Of a stretch of DNA of 64,000 nt, positions 50,095 to 60,823 are shown one piece after another. How positions within the stretch are numbered: position 1 is the stretch's first letter; every line of letters starts with the position of its first letter. The stretch covers positions 3,286,001 through 3,350,000 of the forward strand of contig NZ_CP117849.1 of NCBI RefSeq assembly GCF_026151165.2, in the 5' to 3' direction. The DNA is from Cryobacterium sp. SO2. Its GTDB lineage: Bacteria; Actinomycetota; Actinomycetes; Actinomycetales; Microbacteriaceae. The notes under the pieces were generated by a model that saw only the letters and a program-made list of their open reading frames with translations, had not been told where the DNA came from and did no database searches. The position numbers and the translations under genes were made by a program.

Positions 50095-50225
50095 CGACTT
50101 GCCGCAAAGTGCCCTCTCCGGTCCACTGAAGGGGGCATTTGCGGCAAGTCGGCGAGTGGCACTGTCTCGAGATTCCGCAAAGTGCCCCTTCACGCGGATT
50201 CTGGGGGGCGTTTGCCGCAAGTCGG
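50095..50225. repeat. Tandem duplication of a 73-bp inverted-repeat unit
   Basis: The 13-mer CCGCAAAGTGCCC occurs at 50102 and 50175, and GCAAGTCGG at 50144 and 50217, both 73 bp apart. Within unit 1 CGACTTGCCGCAAA (50095-50108) is exactly inverse to TTTGCGGCAAGTCG (50138-50151), with a further 4 bp of pairing after a bulge. Unit 2 is a diverged version. It fills much of the 263-bp spacer between the YitT-family gene and the gene at 49338. Confidence 0.8.
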
Positions 50226-50245
50226 TGATGCCGACGCCGGCGGGG

Positions 50246-50887
50246 TCAGCCGAAGTAACGGTCGGGGCGGTGGTTCATGGCGATGATCATGTTGAGGATG
50301 ACCGCGCCCACCACCGAGAGCAGCACCATCGGCAGGGGCAGGGTGGCGAACGCCGCGAGCACGATGAGCACGTCGACCACCAGTTGCACGTAGCCGGCCC
50401 GCCAGCCGCGGCTCTGCTGCAGGTAGAGCGCGAGGATGTTGACGCCGCCGAGGCTGGCCTGGTGTCGGAACAGTACGATCAGGCCGATGCCGGCCAGGAG
50501 GCTGCCCAGCAGGGTGGCGTAGATCGGGTCCATGTGGCGGATCTCGAGCATCAGCGGATGCACTTCGGAGAAGAGCGAGACCATGACCACGGCCACCAGG
50601 GTCTTCACCGTGAAACGCCAGCCCATCCGGCGGATCGCCAGGGCGAAGAAGGGCACGTTCACGATCACGAACCACACGCTGAACGACCAGTCGGTGGCGT
50701 AGCTGGCCAACAGTGCGATACCGGCGGTGCCACCCGTGGCGACACCGACCTCCTTGAGCAGGTAAAGCCCGAACGACACCGCGAACGTGCCGATGAACAG
50801 GGCCACCACGTTCTCGAAGCGGGAGTGCGGCACCCGCTGCGGACGCTCCGAAGGGTCGACGATCGGGGCGGGCACGGTGCGCGTCAT
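50246..50887 (-). CDS. YitT-family membrane protein
   Basis: This 213-residue protein has five to six hydrophobic segments. NVVALFIGTFAVSFGLYLLK, the glycine-rich GVATGGTAGIALLASYAT and RHQASLGGVNILALYLQQSR match the YitT membrane domain (PF02588). It lacks the C-terminal cytosolic DUF2179 domain found in many YitT proteins, so it is the short form. The ATG at 50887 was chosen; the frame extends upstream but into the neighbouring gene without membrane-like sequence. Transport substrate unknown. Confidence 0.85.
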   Translation of the reverse strand: MTRTVPAPIVDPSERPQRVPHSRFENVVALFIGTFAVSFGLYLLKEVGVATGGTAGIALLASYATDWSFSVWFVIVNVPFFALAIRRMGWRFTVKTLVAVVMVSLFSEVHPLMLEIRHMDPIYATLLGSLLAGIGLIVLFRHQASLGGVNILALYLQQSRGWRAGYVQLVVDVLIVLAAFATLPLPMVLLSVVGAVILNMIIAMNHRPDRYFG

Positions 50888-50942
50888 GCGCGTAATCCCG
50901 GACGGACAGTGGCGCAGGTCATTACGCCATCGTACTTCGTGC

Positions 50943-51827
50943 TCAGGCGTAGGACTCGCCCGCGCCGAGCGGCTCGCCAGCCCGCCAGTAGTTGACGGCA
51001 AGGAGCACGCCCGAAGCCACGAGAACCAGCCCGATCGCGAGTGTGCTGAGGAAGAAGGGGGTGTCGCCAAAGCCCAGGGCGATCCAGCAGAGTCCCACGA
51101 AAACGCCGCCGATGCCCGCAAGCCATAGGTCGAATCGCCAGCGGAACGTCACCCAGCGCCAGATGCCTTGAGCGGCACTGCCGTCGACATCCGAGGGCTG
51201 GGCGGTGATGTGCCGTACGTAGACGACCTTCTTGAGCAGTGACACCAGGATCGTGACGAACAGTGCGCTCGACAGGCCGCCGTACGCGGCCAACATCAGC
51301 CACACCGCATCGGCGTTCTCATACCTGAGACCGGCCGGCCAGGCCGTGCCGCCGAGCAGGTTGAGCAGTGGCCGGAGCACCAGTAATACCCACCCGGTCA
51401 GCGGGGCCAACGCCCAGGCGGCGTGCACGCCCAGCGGCAGCGGCAAGGAGGTCGCTGTGGTGCTGGTGCCGCGCCCGATGGTGGTGGCACGACGGCGCAG
51501 GTAGCCCGGGATGAGGAAGCAGGTTGCGGTGACCAACAGGATGGCCGGCAGCGCGACCAATGCTGACACCGCCGAGAGTTGCCGCTCCACGAAGCCGAAC
51601 TCGGCGCGATAGGAGAGGTTCTCCTCGTTGATGCGGGCCAGCGCATCCGATTGCAACGACGACAGCAACAGCAACAGCACGGCGAGCACGGTCATGGCCG
51701 TGACGGTGAGCACCACGCCGATCGTGAGCAGGATCACACCTCGGGAATTGCGGCCGGTGTTGACCTGTGTGTCGGCGACGCTATGGCTCATGGGTGTCGT
51801 GGCTTTCAGATGATGGGTCTTTGCCAC
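50943..51827 (-). CDS. Uncharacterised membrane protein (about six segments)
   Basis: I do not recognise the family. The protein has up to 294 residues with hydrophobic segments near 30-55 (LLTIGVVLTVTAMTVLAVLL), 88-108, 135-155, 178-198, and two near the C-terminus. A long soluble stretch in the middle carries RRRATTIGRG. The start is either GTG 51827 or ATG 51791 (MSHSVADTQ); neither has a clear ribosome-binding site. It lies between two other membrane-protein genes on the same strand. Confidence 0.6.
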   Translation of the reverse strand: MAKTHHLKATTPMSHSVADTQVNTGRNSRGVILLTIGVVLTVTAMTVLAVLLLLLSSLQSDALARINEENLSYRAEFGFVERQLSAVSALVALPAILLVTATCFLIPGYLRRRATTIGRGTSTTATSLPLPLGVHAAWALAPLTGWVLLVLRPLLNLLGGTAWPAGLRYENADAVWLMLAAYGGLSSALFVTILVSLLKKVVYVRHITAQPSDVDGSAAQGIWRWVTFRWRFDLWLAGIGGVFVGLCWIALGFGDTPFFLSTLAIGLVLVASGVLLAVNYWRAGEPLGAGESYA

Positions 51828-51845
51828 CGTGGGGAGGACGGGACT

Positions 51846-52334
51846 CTACTCGCCGCGGCGCTCCCAGGGCCAGAGCGGCCGGCCGTGTTCACCGTAGTGG
51901 GAGGCGAGCAGGACCGAATAGGTGAGGGTGACGACGAAGGCGAGTACACCCACCGCGATCGCGAACGGGCTGGCGATCATTGCCCCGGCGAACACCAGGC
52001 CGGCGACGAGGTCGCCCGAGCCGAAGGCCACCAGGGCCGCGCCGGTGAGGAGAAACAGCACAAACGCGCCGGCTCCCGCCGCGAGGGAGAAACCGACCGC
52101 GACGCGCTGCTGGTCCGGCGGGGTGTTGACCCCGAGGGCCAGCAGCATCACGAGCACGAAGACCACGACGACAGCCGCCATCGTTGGCCCGACGAGCGGG
52201 CCGGCGGACCGGTCGGCGATGACGTCTTGGTTGGTGGCGAGGCTGATCATCCCGAACGCGGCCACAAGCAGGGCAGCGAAGAGCACCGTGGCGAAGACCG
52301 CGAGCACTGTCGCGTACTTCTGGTAGTCGCGCAC
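51846..52334 (-). CDS. Small uncharacterised membrane protein
   Basis: This 162-residue protein has four hydrophobic segments: AVFATVLFAALLVAAFGMIS, AAVVVVFVLVMLLALGV, AAGAGAFVLFLLTGAALVAF and AIAVGVLAFVVTLTYSVLLA. It ends with a basic/aromatic tail (HYGEHGRPLWPWERRGE). The GTG start follows GAGGAG by 6 nt. It may belong to one of the actinobacterial DUF families of four-span proteins; I cannot name it. No functional residues are evident. Confidence 0.65.
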   Translation of the reverse strand: MRDYQKYATVLAVFATVLFAALLVAAFGMISLATNQDVIADRSAGPLVGPTMAAVVVVFVLVMLLALGVNTPPDQQRVAVGFSLAAGAGAFVLFLLTGAALVAFGSGDLVAGLVFAGAMIASPFAIAVGVLAFVVTLTYSVLLASHYGEHGRPLWPWERRGE

Positions 52335-52370
52335 GGTGTGCTCCTCACACCCTCTGGTTACCGCCCCGGA

Positions 52371-53381
52371 CTAGACCGGACGGGCGAGCTGGGGTCCTTC
52401 AGCGAGCTGACGCTCGTACTCCTGGCGGGCCGCCACGTTCTTGGCGGTGACGGCACGGCCACGGCGGGCGATCCAGGCGCCGAACCAGATGGGCACCTCG
52501 CGGGCCACGATGGCCGCCGCGATGGCACCCGGGTTCAGCCACTGCGTGCTGATGAAGCGTGCGGCCTCCGTCGCGGTCAGCGTCCAGGCCTGCACGGCGA
52601 GCAGTGCGCCGCCGATGTAGGAGAAGTAGACGACAACGGCAACGAGGAATCCGCCGAGCACGTACGCCCACCATCCGGCTCGGTTGATGACGGAGACCAT
52701 CAGGGCGAACGCGAGGAAGAAGAAGATCACCGGCAGGTAGAAGACCGGCAGCACCAGGAAGTCGGTGAACCGGGCTGTCGCGTCGGCCATGTTGGCTGCG
52801 CCGCCCGCGGAGATGAAGAACGCGATGAGCGCGTACACGCCGGCGAAGACCGCCGTGGCGATCACACCGATGAGGATGCCGGCGGCCCGGTTGCCCAGCT
52901 TCTTGGGCGGGGTGGGTGCGGTGACGTACACGGGGCTGGGCGCGAACTGCTGCGTCGCCGGCGTGGTCACGGGCTGTGCGACCGGCTGGCCGGCCGCGGC
53001 CGGGGTGGGAACGACGGTGGTGGCGGGTACGAACGCGGGCGTGTAGTCCTTGTGCTGGGCGACCGCTTCGTCCCGGGCGACCTCGGCCTGGGTGGGCTCG
53101 GCCGTGGTAGGCTCCGGCAGCGCCGTGATCCGCTCCACCTTTTCGGTCGGGGCGTCATGTGCGACGGCCGGCTCGTAGTCGATGGGCTCGCCGGGAACGT
53201 ACGCGGCAGTCTCGGTGGTCGGCTCCGGGGTCTCGGCCGGTTCGATCGTGCTGTCGTCGGCCGGCACAGTCGGGTCGGCAACCGTGGTGGGCTCCGGCGC
53301 TGTGGTCTCGGCCTCGATACGCTCGGTGGGCGCATCCGGGTTGTGGTTCTGGTGTCCCTCAGGGGGCGTCGTGTCGGTCAT
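52371..53381 (-). CDS. Membrane protein with long Pro/Thr/Glu-rich N-terminus
   Basis: The first ~160 of 336 residues are low-complexity (TTAPEPTTVADPTVPADDST and similar) and presumably cytosolic and disordered. Four hydrophobic segments follow (GILIGVIATAVFAGVYALIA; LVLPVFYLPVIFFFLAFALM; GWWAYVLGGFLVAVVVYFSY; and an amphipathic one near IAAAIVAREVPIWFGAWIAR). The ATG at 53381 has AAGGAG 8 nt upstream. Acidic and PT-rich tails like this are common on actinobacterial membrane proteins of unknown role, sometimes as phosphorylation or scaffold regions. Confidence 0.65.
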   Translation of the reverse strand: MTDTTPPEGHQNHNPDAPTERIEAETTAPEPTTVADPTVPADDSTIEPAETPEPTTETAAYVPGEPIDYEPAVAHDAPTEKVERITALPEPTTAEPTQAEVARDEAVAQHKDYTPAFVPATTVVPTPAAAGQPVAQPVTTPATQQFAPSPVYVTAPTPPKKLGNRAAGILIGVIATAVFAGVYALIAFFISAGGAANMADATARFTDFLVLPVFYLPVIFFFLAFALMVSVINRAGWWAYVLGGFLVAVVVYFSYIGGALLAVQAWTLTATEAARFISTQWLNPGAIAAAIVAREVPIWFGAWIARRGRAVTAKNVAARQEYERQLAEGPQLARPV

Positions 53382-53475
53382 GCTGCACTCCTTGTGAGCC
53401 TCGTGGCCGTAGCTCTCTGCTGACACTGTATCAACGCGGGGCGGGAAGTCGACGGAACCTCCGGCGCGCGGCGGA

Positions 53476-54336
53476 TCAGCCGGAACCGGGCGCGGCGGCG
53501 AAGCTGACGGAGCCCAGGTAGGCCTCCCAGAGGAGTTCTCCGGCCAGGATGCCCGTCCAGGCGCCGGCCAGCATCCACGGACCGAACGGGATGCCGCCGG
53601 TGCGGCCCACCCGCCTGGTCGCCAGGAGGACGACGGCGAAAACACCGCCGAGCAGGAACGCACCCAGCCCGCCCACCACGAGCGGACCCCAGCCGAGCCA
53701 GCCCAGGTACAGGCCGAGCAGCCCGGCCAGTTTCACATCGCCGAAGCCCATGCCGCCAGGGGACAGCACGGCGAGCAAGAAGTAGAGCGACCAGAGGAAG
53801 ACGAGGCCGAGCACCCCGGCGAGCAGCCGGCTGGGCTCGCCCCGGGCGATCGCCGTGGCCGCGAGCAACGCCCCGCCGATGAGGTACGCCGGCAGGACCA
53901 CCCGATCGGGCAGGGTGTGCGTGTCCAGGTCGATGAGGCAGAGCACGATGCTCACCGCGGCCAGGTACAGGTAGGGCGCCAGCATCAGGCCGACACCGAC
54001 GGATGCGTGGCCGCCGGCGCTGAGACCGCGCCCGGGCCCGACCAATGCCCACCAGGCCACGACCGTGAAGAACACGGCAGTTCCCGCCTCCACGAGCGGG
54101 TAACGGACCGAGATCGGCGCCCCGCAGCTGCGGCAGCGGCCGCGCAGCAGCAGCCAGGACAGTAGCGGCACCGCGTCCGTCACGGCGATCGGCCGCCCGC
54201 ACCGGGGGCACGAGCCGGGCATCGTCGAGGCGGAGTCCCCGCGCGGCACGCGATGAACGGCGACCGTGAGGTACGAGCCAACCGGGAGCCCGAGCAGGCC
54301 GACGAGCACGAGTGCCGTCAGAATCGGTGCGGTCAC
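53476..54336 (-). CDS. Prepilin peptidase (A24 family)
   Basis: This 286-residue membrane aspartic protease cleaves and may methylate type IV prepilin-like proteins. The N-terminal cytoplasmic loop has two CxxC pairs (CPRCGRPI and CRSCGAPI), as in full-length enzymes, and the two catalytic Asp motifs are present: DLDTHTLPD and GFGDVKLA. About eight membrane segments are seen. The GTG start at 54336 follows GAGGAA. No pilin or secretion-ATPase genes lie in this window, so its substrates are encoded elsewhere. Confidence 0.92.
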   Translation of the reverse strand: MTAPILTALVLVGLLGLPVGSYLTVAVHRVPRGDSASTMPGSCPRCGRPIAVTDAVPLLSWLLLRGRCRSCGAPISVRYPLVEAGTAVFFTVVAWWALVGPGRGLSAGGHASVGVGLMLAPYLYLAAVSIVLCLIDLDTHTLPDRVVLPAYLIGGALLAATAIARGEPSRLLAGVLGLVFLWSLYFLLAVLSPGGMGFGDVKLAGLLGLYLGWLGWGPLVVGGLGAFLLGGVFAVVLLATRRVGRTGGIPFGPWMLAGAWTGILAGELLWEAYLGSVSFAAAPGSG

Positions 54337-54439
54337 GGAGCATTCCTCGGGGTCCGCCGGCACGGCCGGAGGCGAATCGGTGCTGCTGCCAGCCACGCTA
54401 ACCCGCCGGGAACACGGCACGGCAGCCCCGCAACAGGGG

Positions 54440-55120
54440 TCAGGCCCCGGCCCAGATGGTGTTGATCATGTCGTGGGTGTAGCCGTCAGGGCCGGCGTTG
54501 ACGTACTGGGTCGCCAGCCAGATGCCGCCGCGCAGGAAGTGCGACTGACCGGCGGTGTCGGTGTCTGAGCTGGTTTCGGTGATGCAGCGCAGGCCCTCCA
54601 GCTCCTCGTAGCACTCGAAACCCAGCGCGCGGAGTCGAGTCTCGACCGCCGCCGCCTGTTCCTCGGTGACCCACACCAGGCTCGTGAAGACGCCGCTGCC
54701 CGACGCGCCGTCGGGGCTGACCCACCGGCAGCTGAGATGCTCGCTGCTGGCGATGATCTTCAGCAGGTCCGGGTCGTCGGCGCCGTCGCGCACGTCGGCG
54801 CCGGGTTCGGTGGTCCACTCCGGATTGAGTACCAGATCACCGAACGCGTCTTCCATCTCGGGGCTGTAGATGTCGGTGCAGGAGGCCGGTTTGGGCGTGC
54901 CGGGGGCCACGGCGGCCGTCGGCGCGGTCACCGCCGTGGGTTCCGGCGTCGCGGTGGGAACCGGGCGGGCAGCCGGCTCGGCCTCAGGCGTGTTCGCGGC
55001 CCGGGGCGTGAACAGCACCCAGGCTGCCGCGACGAGCACGAGCACGGTGACGATGCCGCCGAGGATCAGCAGCGCCCACTCCCGCCCCGGTGTGATGGTC
55101 GGTGTTCCATGGTCGGGCAT
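54440..55120 (-). CDS. Membrane-anchored four-cysteine protein, tandem paralogue 3
   Basis: This 226-residue protein has a single N-terminal membrane span (~15-37, LLILGGIVTVLVLVAAAWVL), a Pro/Thr/Ala linker and an external domain of ~140 residues with four Cys: CTDIYSPEM, LSCRW, ECYEE and LRC. It ends with the shared block IWLATQYVNAGPDGYTHDM. The ATG at 55120 follows GGGAGG. It is the most diverged N-terminally of the three tandem copies and lies just upstream of the prepilin peptidase gene. Function unknown. Confidence 0.75.
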   Translation of the reverse strand: MPDHGTPTITPGREWALLILGGIVTVLVLVAAAWVLFTPRAANTPEAEPAARPVPTATPEPTAVTAPTAAVAPGTPKPASCTDIYSPEMEDAFGDLVLNPEWTTEPGADVRDGADDPDLLKIIASSEHLSCRWVSPDGASGSGVFTSLVWVTEEQAAAVETRLRALGFECYEELEGLRCITETSSDTDTAGQSHFLRGGIWLATQYVNAGPDGYTHDMINTIWAGA

Positions 55121-55195
55121 TCGGCCTCCCTGAGCGCGGTCCTCCCGGAGGATTTTGCGCACAGCATAGCCCGGGCGGGGCGAGGGAGGTGGAGG

Positions 55196-55894
55196 CTACG
55201 CGCCGGCCCAGATGGTGGCCACGATGTCGTGAGTGTAGCCATCCGGGCCCGCATTCACGAAGTGGGTCGCGAGCCAGATGCCGTCCCGCAGAAAGTGCGA
55301 CTCCCCCGAGCTGCCGTCGCTGTCCTTGGCGGTTTCGATGACACAGCGGATGCCGCCGAGCTCTTCGTAGCAGCTCTGGCCGATGGCGTTCAGGCGCGCG
55401 TGCACGGCCTCGGACTGGGCAGCGGTGACGAAGACCACGTTGGTCGTGAGGCCGCTGTCCGAGCCGCCGCCTTCTGCCGCCCAGATGCAGGTGAGGTGCT
55501 CGTCGCCCTCGATCAGGCCGGCGAGCTCCTCGTCGGTGGTGCCGACCTGCAGCACATCATCGGAGCCCACGGTCCAGGCGGGGTTGAGGGTGCGGGTCTC
55601 GCTGAACGTCGTCATCATGGCGGGGCTGTAGATCTCGTCACAGGAGGTCGGCTTCGGTCCAGCCGGCGTGCTGGTCGTGGGAGCGGCGCTGGCGACCGAG
55701 AGGGGAGCAGCTGAGGTGGACGGGGTGGGGCGGACGCCGGGCAGGCTGTCGTCGGAGGACGGCGTGCCCGCTCCCCCGCGCCAGACGACGAGGACCACGA
55801 GCAGGGCCACGACCAGCACCACGCCGATGGCGCCCAAGGCCACCCAGAGCGGGCGTCTGGACGGCGAACCGGTCGGCGACGTTGCAGCACCCAT
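55196..55894 (-). CDS. Membrane-anchored four-cysteine protein, tandem paralogue 2
   Basis: This 232-residue protein has an N-terminal span (ALGAIGVVLVVALLVVLVVW), a Ser/Thr/Pro linker and the same external domain: CDEIYSPAM, LTCIW, SCYEE, IRC, then SHFLRDGIWLATHFVNAGP and DGYTHDI. The N-terminus (MGAATSPTGSPSRRPLW) matches that of copy 1 (MGAAHSP). The four cysteines probably form two disulfides outside the cell. No catalytic motif is seen; binding or sensing is a guess. Confidence 0.75.
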   Translation of the reverse strand: MGAATSPTGSPSRRPLWVALGAIGVVLVVALLVVLVVWRGGAGTPSSDDSLPGVRPTPSTSAAPLSVASAAPTTSTPAGPKPTSCDEIYSPAMMTTFSETRTLNPAWTVGSDDVLQVGTTDEELAGLIEGDEHLTCIWAAEGGGSDSGLTTNVVFVTAAQSEAVHARLNAIGQSCYEELGGIRCVIETAKDSDGSSGESHFLRDGIWLATHFVNAGPDGYTHDIVATIWAGA

Positions 55895-56016
55895 GGCGGT
55901 GACCCCCCTTGACGAATTTCCCCCAGCCTAGCGGCGGCATCCGCCCGGAAGCCGTCGCCGGGCGGGCGAGTGGCGGCATCAGGTCGCGCAACACAGCGTT
56001 GCGCGCCACTGCGGCG

Positions 56017-56730
56017 CTAGCCCTCCGGCCAGAGGGAGTCCACCATGTCGAGGGTGTAGCCCTCCGGGCCTGCGCTGGAGTACTCCGTGGCCAGCCAGAT
56101 TCCGTCGCGGAGGAAATGCGACTCGCCGAAGTAGCCCTCCTCGGTGAAGGTTTCTGTCGTGCAGCGCAGCCCACCCTGCTGGTCAAAGCAGTCGTCGCCG
56201 CGGTCGGCCAGATGCGCCTGCACCGTGGCGCTGTCCGCGGCGTCCACCCACACCACAGTGGTGGAGACCCCGGCGCCGGATGGCCCCTCCGGCTTGGCCC
56301 ACTGGCAGAGCAGCGAGTCGTTGGCGTCGATGACTCCCTGCAGCACCGGATCGTCCTCGCCGATCTTCATGTCCAGTTCCGGATCGTCCAGCCAGGCCGG
56401 ATTGAGCACCATGTCGCCGAAGGCAGCCACCATCTCCGGGCTGTACAGCTCGTCACAGGATGCGGGCCGGGGCGTGCCGGGTGCGGCAGAGCTGCCGGGG
56501 GCGGGCGAGGCGGTACCGGTGGAGGGTGCGGACGGCTCGGCAATGCTGGGCGCGGCGGTGGCCGACGGTGTGGGACGGGCCCCGCCGGTGGCGGCCGGGG
56601 TGGGCGCGCCGCGCGCCCAGAGCACACCGATGATGATGACCGCCAGCGCCAACAGAGCGGCGAGCACCCCGATGATCACCCACAGCCGGCGATTCGCCGG
56701 AGGGGGTGCCGGTGAATGTGCAGCGCCCAT
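56017..56730 (-). CDS. Membrane-anchored four-cysteine protein, tandem paralogue 1
   Basis: This 237-residue protein is the first of the three tandem paralogues after rpoC. A short cytoplasmic tail and a span (VIIGVLAALLALAVIIIGVL) lead to an Ala/Pro/Thr linker and the external domain: CDELYSPEM, LLCQW, DCFDQ, LRC, SHFLRDGIWLATEYSSAGP. It ends LDMVDSLWPEG. GAGGAAG precedes the ATG. Possible roles are ligand binding at the cell surface or envelope sensing; nothing in the sequence decides. Confidence 0.75.
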   Translation of the reverse strand: MGAAHSPAPPPANRRLWVIIGVLAALLALAVIIIGVLWARGAPTPAATGGARPTPSATAAPSIAEPSAPSTGTASPAPGSSAAPGTPRPASCDELYSPEMVAAFGDMVLNPAWLDDPELDMKIGEDDPVLQGVIDANDSLLCQWAKPEGPSGAGVSTTVVWVDAADSATVQAHLADRGDDCFDQQGGLRCTTETFTEEGYFGESHFLRDGIWLATEYSSAGPEGYTLDMVDSLWPEG

Positions 56731-56797
56731 GAGTATCTTCCTCGCGGTTACCTTCGAGGATAGTCCGCTGGGTACGGAGCGCTATGGGAGGGGTCAC

Positions 56798-56835
56798 GGG
56801 TCTGACGCGCTCGACCAGCGGGACGGGTTAACGGG
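56798..56835. repeat. Diverged dispersed repeat after rpoC
   Basis: GCGCTCGACCAGCGGGACGG followed by GTTAACG closely matches the tail of the repeat beside tuf (44461-44480). It lies next to the rpoC terminator, at the edge of the accessory block. Confidence 0.6.
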
Positions 56836-56837
56836 GA

Positions 56838-56865
56838 ATGGCCCCCTGCCGAAGCAGGGGGCCAT
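56838..56865 (-). terminator. Terminator after rpoC
   Basis: A 12-bp perfect stem (56838-56849 with 56854-56865; arms ATGGCCCCCTGC and GCAGGGGGCCAT) encloses TTCG on the transcript. It lies 17 bp after the rpoC stop, so rpoBC is probably a separate transcript from the genes that follow. Confidence 0.85.
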
Positions 56866-56882
56866 CCGGGAATCACTCTCGG

Positions 56883-60779
<3,897 letters not shown>

Positions 60780-60823
60780 TTTCTCTCCTTGGAAAGTTTT
60801 CGAGTATTCGTCAGTGGCCAGGC

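Noticed and set aside
51579..53423. A 614-codon plus-strand frame rich in His, Asp, Glu and Gly
   Set aside because: Antisense to three membrane-protein genes that have good starts and typical hydrophobic segments; the frame is a by-product of those segments.
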